Assembly (NCBI GenBank): GCA_023386955.1
Contig: JAEWIS010000026.1
Span: forward strand, 186,001-250,000
From: Bacillota bacterium
GTDB taxonomy: Bacteria > Bacillota > Bacilli > Paenibacillales > NBRC-103111
DNA: 64,000 nucleotides
Reading direction: 5' to 3'
Part shown: positions 59,773-64,000 of the stretch, piece after piece
Layout of the letters: the number at the start of each line of letters is the position of its first letter
Position numbering within the stretch: the first letter of the stretch is position 1
Program-made: the position numbers and the translations under genes
Notes under the pieces: generated by a model
The model's input: only the letters and a program-made list of their open reading frames with translations
The model's database searches: none
What the model was told of the DNA's origin: nothing

Positions 59773-62106
59773 TTATTCCAAACGTATGGTAATCTCACCG
59801 GCCAAGGCGCCGGCGGGAATACATACGCTTTGCGCATCCGGCCCGGCTTCAACGCCGGAGCCTTCCACAGCAGACACCGCTCCCATACTATACAGCGAAA
59901 TCCGGACGGGGGCGCCGGTTCCTTCATAACGGATCCGCAGCTCCTGCTGCTCCCTCTCTGCCAAAACGGACAGGGCAACGGCTCCTTTGGTGTCCCGAAC
60001 CTGCACCTTCGTATGCTGGCCGTCCTCCAACGCGTACAGCCGGAGGTCGGCGTCTTCCGCATACGTATAGTCCGGCCGGTGGTCCACGGCCCCCACAGCC
60101 AAGAAGGAATTGGGCCGTACCCAAAGCGGCAGACTTAAGAAACCATGGTTTTCCCTGATCCAGCGGCCGCCTTCTTCCGTTTCGCCGGTTAACAGCCGGG
60201 TCCACCTCCCGCGGGGCAGATAATAATCCACATCTCCTTGTTCACTGAACACCGGGGAAACCAGCAGACTGCCGCCTAACATGTACTGCCGGTCCAGATA
60301 CAGACAGGCCGGATCCTCCGGGAACTCCAGCACCATCGCCCGCATCACCGGCAGCCCCTGCTCATGCGCTTGGGCGGCAGCGTCATAGAGATAGGGCATC
60401 AGGCTGCACTTGAGCTTGGTGAAAAAGCGGGCCGTATCCACCGACTCCTCATCATACGCCCATGGCACCCTGTAGGAATGGCTGCCGTGCAGGCGGCTGT
60501 GGCTGGAGAGCAGTCCGAACGCCAGCCAACGCTTGAACACATGGGCCGGGGCGGTGTTCTCAAAGCCGCCGATGTCGTGGCTCCAGAAGCCGAAGCCGGA
60601 GAGGCCCAGGGACAGGCCGCCCCGAAGGCTTTCGGCCATGGCCCCGTAGTCGGCGTAGCAGTCCCCGCCCCAGTGGACGGGGAACTGCTGGCAGCCCACC
60701 GTGGCGGAACGGGCGAATACCGCGGCTTCTCCCGGTCCCAGCAGCTCCTCCAGCACGTTGAACACAGTACGGTTATATAAGAAGGTATAATAATTATGCA
60801 TCAGAACCGGATCAGAACCGTCCGCATACGCCACATCCACCGGGATCCGTTCGCCGAAGTCGGTTTTGAAGGCGTCCACACCCATCTCCACCAGCTCCCT
60901 GAGGTATCCCGCATACCATCGGCAGGCCTCAGGATTGGTGAAATCCACCAAAGCCATTCCCGGCTGCCATTGATCCCCCTGCCATACATCGCCGTTAGCC
61001 CGGTGCAGGAGATACCCCTTTTCCTTCCCCTCGGCAAACAAAGGAGAGCGCTGGGCGATATATGGATTAATCCACACGCAAATCTTCAAGCCCTTTTCCT
61101 TCAGCCGCGCCAGCATTCCCGCCGGATCGGGAAATACCCGCCTATCCCACCGGAAGTCCGTCCAATGGAACTCCTTCATCCAGAAGCAGTCAAAATGGAA
61201 CACATGGAGGGGAATATCCCGCTCCTTCATGCCGTCCACAAAGGAGGTCACCGTCTCCTCATCGTATTGGGTCGTGAAGGAGGTGGACAGCCACAAGCCG
61301 AAGGTCCAGGCGGGGGGCAATGCGGGTTTGCCTGTCAGCTCCGTATACCGGCCTAGAACATCTTTCATCGTGGGGCCGGCAAGAATGTAATATTCCAAGG
61401 TTTCGCCGGGAACGCTGAACTGGGCTTTTTTCACCTTTTCCGAGGCCAGCTCGAAGGACACCCGTCCCGGATGGTTGACCAAAACTCCGTATCCTTTACT
61501 GCTGATGTAGAAAGGAATGTTCTTGTACGCTTGCTCGGTGCTGGTGCCGCCGTCGGCGTTCCAGATATCCACGGTTTGCCCGTTTTTGACAAAAGGGGTA
61601 AACCGCTCCCCCAAGCCATACAGGCATTCCCCGATGTCCAGTTCCAGCTCCTCCCGAACGTAAGCGGTATCATCTGCGTCACGGATGTAAGCCATGGATT
61701 TGGAGGCGCTTCCAGTCAAACGGCGGTTTTGCTCAAAAAACTCCACCCGCCAGTCCTCGCCGGAGCTGATCCGGACCGACAAGCCGCCGCTCCGCAGAAT
61801 TGCCCCGCCGTCCGTCTCCTCTACAGAGAGGTGTTCATGCCCCGGAACGGAAAAAAGGGAGAAGGCGGGTCCCCGCTCCACTTCTCCCATATGGTGCATA
61901 AGCCGGATTCCGATCACCCCAGGTAGAGGGGAAAAAACGCGAACGGTCAGCAGCATGGTGTCCAGCATACTTCCTCTTCCGTGCAAAGGCCGCGGCGCAG
62001 CATATGCTGTCAGCCCTTCAGGATCAAGCTCAATTTCGTGGGGTTGTACGGCCCCCATAACGGTAAATCCCTTGCGAATCATCCAATTGCCATCGGTAAA
62101 CTTCAT
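59773..62106 (-). CDS. yicI: Alpha-xylosidase (GH31, YicI-type)
   Basis: A 777-residue family 31 glycoside hydrolase releasing alpha-linked xylose, for example isoprimeverose from xyloglucan. The nucleophile Asp is in FKTDFGERIP (near residue 415). The acid/base Asp is in HWGGDCYADYGAMAESLRGGLSLGLSGFGFWSHDIGG (near 483). HVFHFDCFWMKEFHWTDFRWD is the YicI-specific substrate loop that favours xylose over glucose. There is no signal peptide, so it acts on imported oligosaccharides. The C-terminal beta domains are complete. Confidence 0.92.
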   Translation of the reverse strand: MKFTDGNWMIRKGFTVMGAVQPHEIELDPEGLTAYAAPRPLHGRGSMLDTMLLTVRVFSPLPGVIGIRLMHHMGEVERGPAFSLFSVPGHEHLSVEETDGGAILRSGGLSVRISSGEDWRVEFFEQNRRLTGSASKSMAYIRDADDTAYVREELELDIGECLYGLGERFTPFVKNGQTVDIWNADGGTSTEQAYKNIPFYISSKGYGVLVNHPGRVSFELASEKVKKAQFSVPGETLEYYILAGPTMKDVLGRYTELTGKPALPPAWTFGLWLSTSFTTQYDEETVTSFVDGMKERDIPLHVFHFDCFWMKEFHWTDFRWDRRVFPDPAGMLARLKEKGLKICVWINPYIAQRSPLFAEGKEKGYLLHRANGDVWQGDQWQPGMALVDFTNPEACRWYAGYLRELVEMGVDAFKTDFGERIPVDVAYADGSDPVLMHNYYTFLYNRTVFNVLEELLGPGEAAVFARSATVGCQQFPVHWGGDCYADYGAMAESLRGGLSLGLSGFGFWSHDIGGFENTAPAHVFKRWLAFGLLSSHSRLHGSHSYRVPWAYDEESVDTARFFTKLKCSLMPYLYDAAAQAHEQGLPVMRAMVLEFPEDPACLYLDRQYMLGGSLLVSPVFSEQGDVDYYLPRGRWTRLLTGETEEGGRWIRENHGFLSLPLWVRPNSFLAVGAVDHRPDYTYAEDADLRLYALEDGQHTKVQVRDTKGAVALSVLAEREQQELRIRYEGTGAPVRISLYSMGAVSAVEGSGVEAGPDAQSVCIPAGALAGEITIRLE

Positions 62107-62180
62107 TGCGGCATCACCTGATCCTCTCTTATGTACAAAAACCGGCTGTCCGGGACTCCGATTCCATAAGCAGCGCTGAT

Positions 62181-62224
62181 TTGACGGGCAAAGCCCCCAA
62201 TCAAGAGAGAGGCTTTGCCGTCAA
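62181..62224. repeat. Strong hairpin between yicI and the P-type ATPase gene
   Basis: TTGACGGGCAAAGCC and GGCTTTGCCGTCAA pair around a 15-base loop, one bulged G. No T-run follows on either strand, so it may protect the mRNA 3' end or act as a weak terminator. Confidence 0.6.
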
Positions 62225-62250
62225 CAGCGGATCCTATTCTTCGCAGTTCC

Positions 62251-63999
62251 TTAGTTCAGCCGGCTTCTTTTAAACACTTTCAGAATCTCCGCTACGATCA
62301 TAGGCAGCAGGCTCAAGCCGGCAACGATCAGCCAATCGGTGATACCCAGCGCATGGACGTTGAATATCCGGGCGATAGGGGCGATGGAGATGATGCAGAC
62401 CTGCAGCACAACGCCGAACAGGAAGGAGTACACCAGCTTCATGTTGGAGCCGAAGCCCAGCTTAAAGATGGATTCCGTGTCCGAACGCAGGTTGAAGGAA
62501 TGGACCAGCTGGGAGAAGCTCAATACGCCGAAGGCCAAGGTCTGGGCATGGCGCAGGGCATCCTCTGAATAACCCTCGGGCATCAGCGGGAAGAAGCCCG
62601 TGTGGTCCGTGTACATTTTCATCCCGATAATAAACGCCGCAAGTGTCGCAATCCCGATAATCGCTCCGTACAGCATAATGTATCCGATTTTGCCGTGGAA
62701 CAGGCTTTCCTTGGCGGAGCGGGGCTTTTCCTTCATAACGGCCGGATCCTTCGGGTCCATTCCCAAAGACAGGGCAGGCAGAGTATCGGTCACCAGGTTG
62801 ACCCACAGAATGTGGATCGGGCGCAGAGGTGTCGCCCATCCGAAGAGAATCGCCAGGAACAACGCCACTATTTCCCCCAGATTACAGGACAGCAGGAATA
62901 AAATGGACTTCTTTATATTTCGATAAATGTTCCGTCCTTCCTCCACAGCTTTGACAATGGACGAAAAATTATCGTCGGTGAGCACCATATCCGCAGCGCC
63001 CTTGGCCACATCCGTTCCGGTAATGCCCATGGCTACTCCGATATCTGCCTGCTTGAGGGAAGGGGCGTCATTTACGCCGTCCCCGGTCATGGAGACAATA
63101 TTGCCTCTTTGCCGCAGCGCGCTGACAATCTTCACCTTGTGCTCTGGGGAAACCCGGGCAAATACGCGCAGGTTATCTATCCGGCTGGACAGCTCCTGTT
63201 CGGAGATTTGGTCCAGCTCCACGCCTGACATGACCTCATCCTTGGACGAAGCGATGCCCAGCTCGCTGGCGATGGCATAGGCGGTATCCTTATGGTCGCC
63301 GGTGATCATGACGGTTTTGACACCGGCCTTTTTGCAAACGGCGATGGAGTCGGCTACCTCTGTCCGCGGCGGATCAATCATCCCCACAAGACCGACGAAG
63401 ATCAGCTCCTGTTCCATTTCATCAACGGGAATATGGCGGTCCGGCACGGGACGATAGGCAGCTCCCAATACCCGCAAGGCTTTGTCGGACATGCTCTGCG
63501 CCGCATCCATGATCGCCTTCCGGTCCGCATCGGTCATCGGCTCCACATTCCCGTTGCGGTGGATTCCGGTGGAGATGGTGAGCAGATTGTCGATGGCACC
63601 TTTGGTGTGGATGCGGAATTCCCCGTTATACATGTTCAGCGTTGACATCAGCTTCCGGTCGGAGTCGAAGGGGAGTTCGTTTACCCGGCGGTGCTCCTCA
63701 TCCAGTGATTTTTTGTCCAGGTTAACTTGATCTCCCGCTACCAGCAGCGCGATTTCCGTAGGGTCTCCCGTTTTGGAGCCGGCCGTATATGTAGCGTCAT
63801 TACAAAGCACCAAAGCCTCCAGCAGTATCCGGTGGGAATCGGTGGCGGTGGAAAGCTGGTCCAGCTTGGCCGATTGGCCGTCCGCATAAAACTCGGTTAC
63901 TGTCATCTTGTTCTGCGTCAATGTACCGGTTTTGTCTGAGCAAATGATATTTACGGAGCCAAGGGCCTCAACGGCAGGCAGCTTCCGGATAATAACGTT
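62251..63999 (-). CDS. Ca2+-type P-type ATPase, C-terminal part (5' end outside window)
   Basis: Open to the window edge; about 583 residues visible. The phosphorylation motif [13 protein letters not shown] is at the visible N-terminus. KGA in the nucleotide domain, [10 protein letters not shown] and [21 protein letters not shown] mark the P domain. The last six helices follow, including [16 protein letters not shown] and [21 protein letters not shown], whose N and D residues belong to the SERCA/PMR1 cation site. Likely a Ca2+ (or Mn2+) exporter like B. subtilis YloB. Confidence 0.92.
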   Translation of the reverse strand, partial: NVIIRKLPAVEALGSVNIICSDKTGTLTQNKMTVTEFYADGQSAKLDQLSTATDSHRILLEALVLCNDATYTAGSKTGDPTEIALLVAGDQVNLDKKSLDEEHRRVNELPFDSDRKLMSTLNMYNGEFRIHTKGAIDNLLTISTGIHRNGNVEPMTDADRKAIMDAAQSMSDKALRVLGAAYRPVPDRHIPVDEMEQELIFVGLVGMIDPPRTEVADSIAVCKKAGVKTVMITGDHKDTAYAIASELGIASSKDEVMSGVELDQISEQELSSRIDNLRVFARVSPEHKVKIVSALRQRGNIVSMTGDGVNDAPSLKQADIGVAMGITGTDVAKGAADMVLTDDNFSSIVKAVEEGRNIYRNIKKSILFLLSCNLGEIVALFLAILFGWATPLRPIHILWVNLVTDTLPALSLGMDPKDPAVMKEKPRSAKESLFHGKIGYIMLYGAIIGIATLAAFIIGMKMYTDHTGFFPLMPEGYSEDALRHAQTLAFGVLSFSQLVHSFNLRSDTESIFKLGFGSNMKLVYSFLFGVVLQVCIISIAPIARIFNVHALGITDWLIVAGLSLLPMIVAEILKVFKRSRLN

Positions 64000-64000
64000 T

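Overview
The window looks like chromosome from a fairly GC-rich, spore-forming Bacillota, most likely Paenibacillaceae. Gene order follows the Bacillus subtilis blocks addAB-sbcDC, rpsU-yqeY-nfeD-floA, yqfC-yqfD-phoH-yqfF-ybeY-dgkA-cdd-era, yqzL-recO and yqfL-yqxD-dnaG-sigA-trmK-yqfO. Sporulation genes (yqfC, yqfD), RpsU, FloA and SigA support this. No phage, insertion sequence, tRNA gene or CRISPR array was seen.

Layout. 1-6.2 kb: end of addA, then sbcD-sbcC (recombination and repair). 6.4-10 kb: formate/nitrite channel, a TetR-oxidoreductase fusion, an Sm-like/GPGPW-repeat protein. 10.4-14.8 kb: HIT protein, rpsU-yqeY, then nfeD-floA and a third membrane-anchored gene behind a sigma-W-type promoter. 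14.9-16.2 kb: an EamA transporter under an FMN riboswitch, so a probable flavin transporter. 16.5-18.9 kb: feoA and a two-polypeptide FeoB. 19.5-38.1 kb: the long housekeeping block, interrupted by an AraC-type gene and 1 kb of repeat-rich DNA between era and yqzL, and by a T-box remnant where glyQS normally sits. 38.4-38.9 kb: RNase P RNA. 39-41.7 kb: RpiR-type regulator and IlvD/Edd-family dehydratase with matching operators. 41.8-49.9 kb: secreted subtilase, YpuI-like protein, VanH-like dehydrogenase, decayed kdgT, LysR regulator, TetR/MFS efflux pair and small proteins. 50.3-55.5 kb: PurR-box-like sites and a complete nucleoside ABC importer. 56.2-59.4 kb: lytic transglycosylase, nifZ-thiI (4-thiouridine in tRNA). 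59.8-64 kb: GH31 alpha-xylosidase and a Ca2+-type P-ATPase cut by the window end.

The most striking non-coding signal is a set of nine intergenic elements, about one per 7 kb. They share one architecture and fall into at least five sequence families. Each is about 185 bp: two direct copies of a roughly 24-base hairpin unit exactly 50-51 bp apart, then two inverted copies also 50-51 bp apart. All lie next to gene 3' ends and none lies between divergent promoters. The hairpin core differs between families but is shared by all four units within an element. I know of no named family with this description.

Functional links: NifZ supplies sulfur to ThiI. FeoA and the two FeoB parts form one ferrous-iron system. 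The lipoprotein, double ATPase and two permeases form one nucleoside importer. YqfL, YqxD, DnaG and SigA keep the ancestral macromolecular-synthesis order although glyQS is gone.
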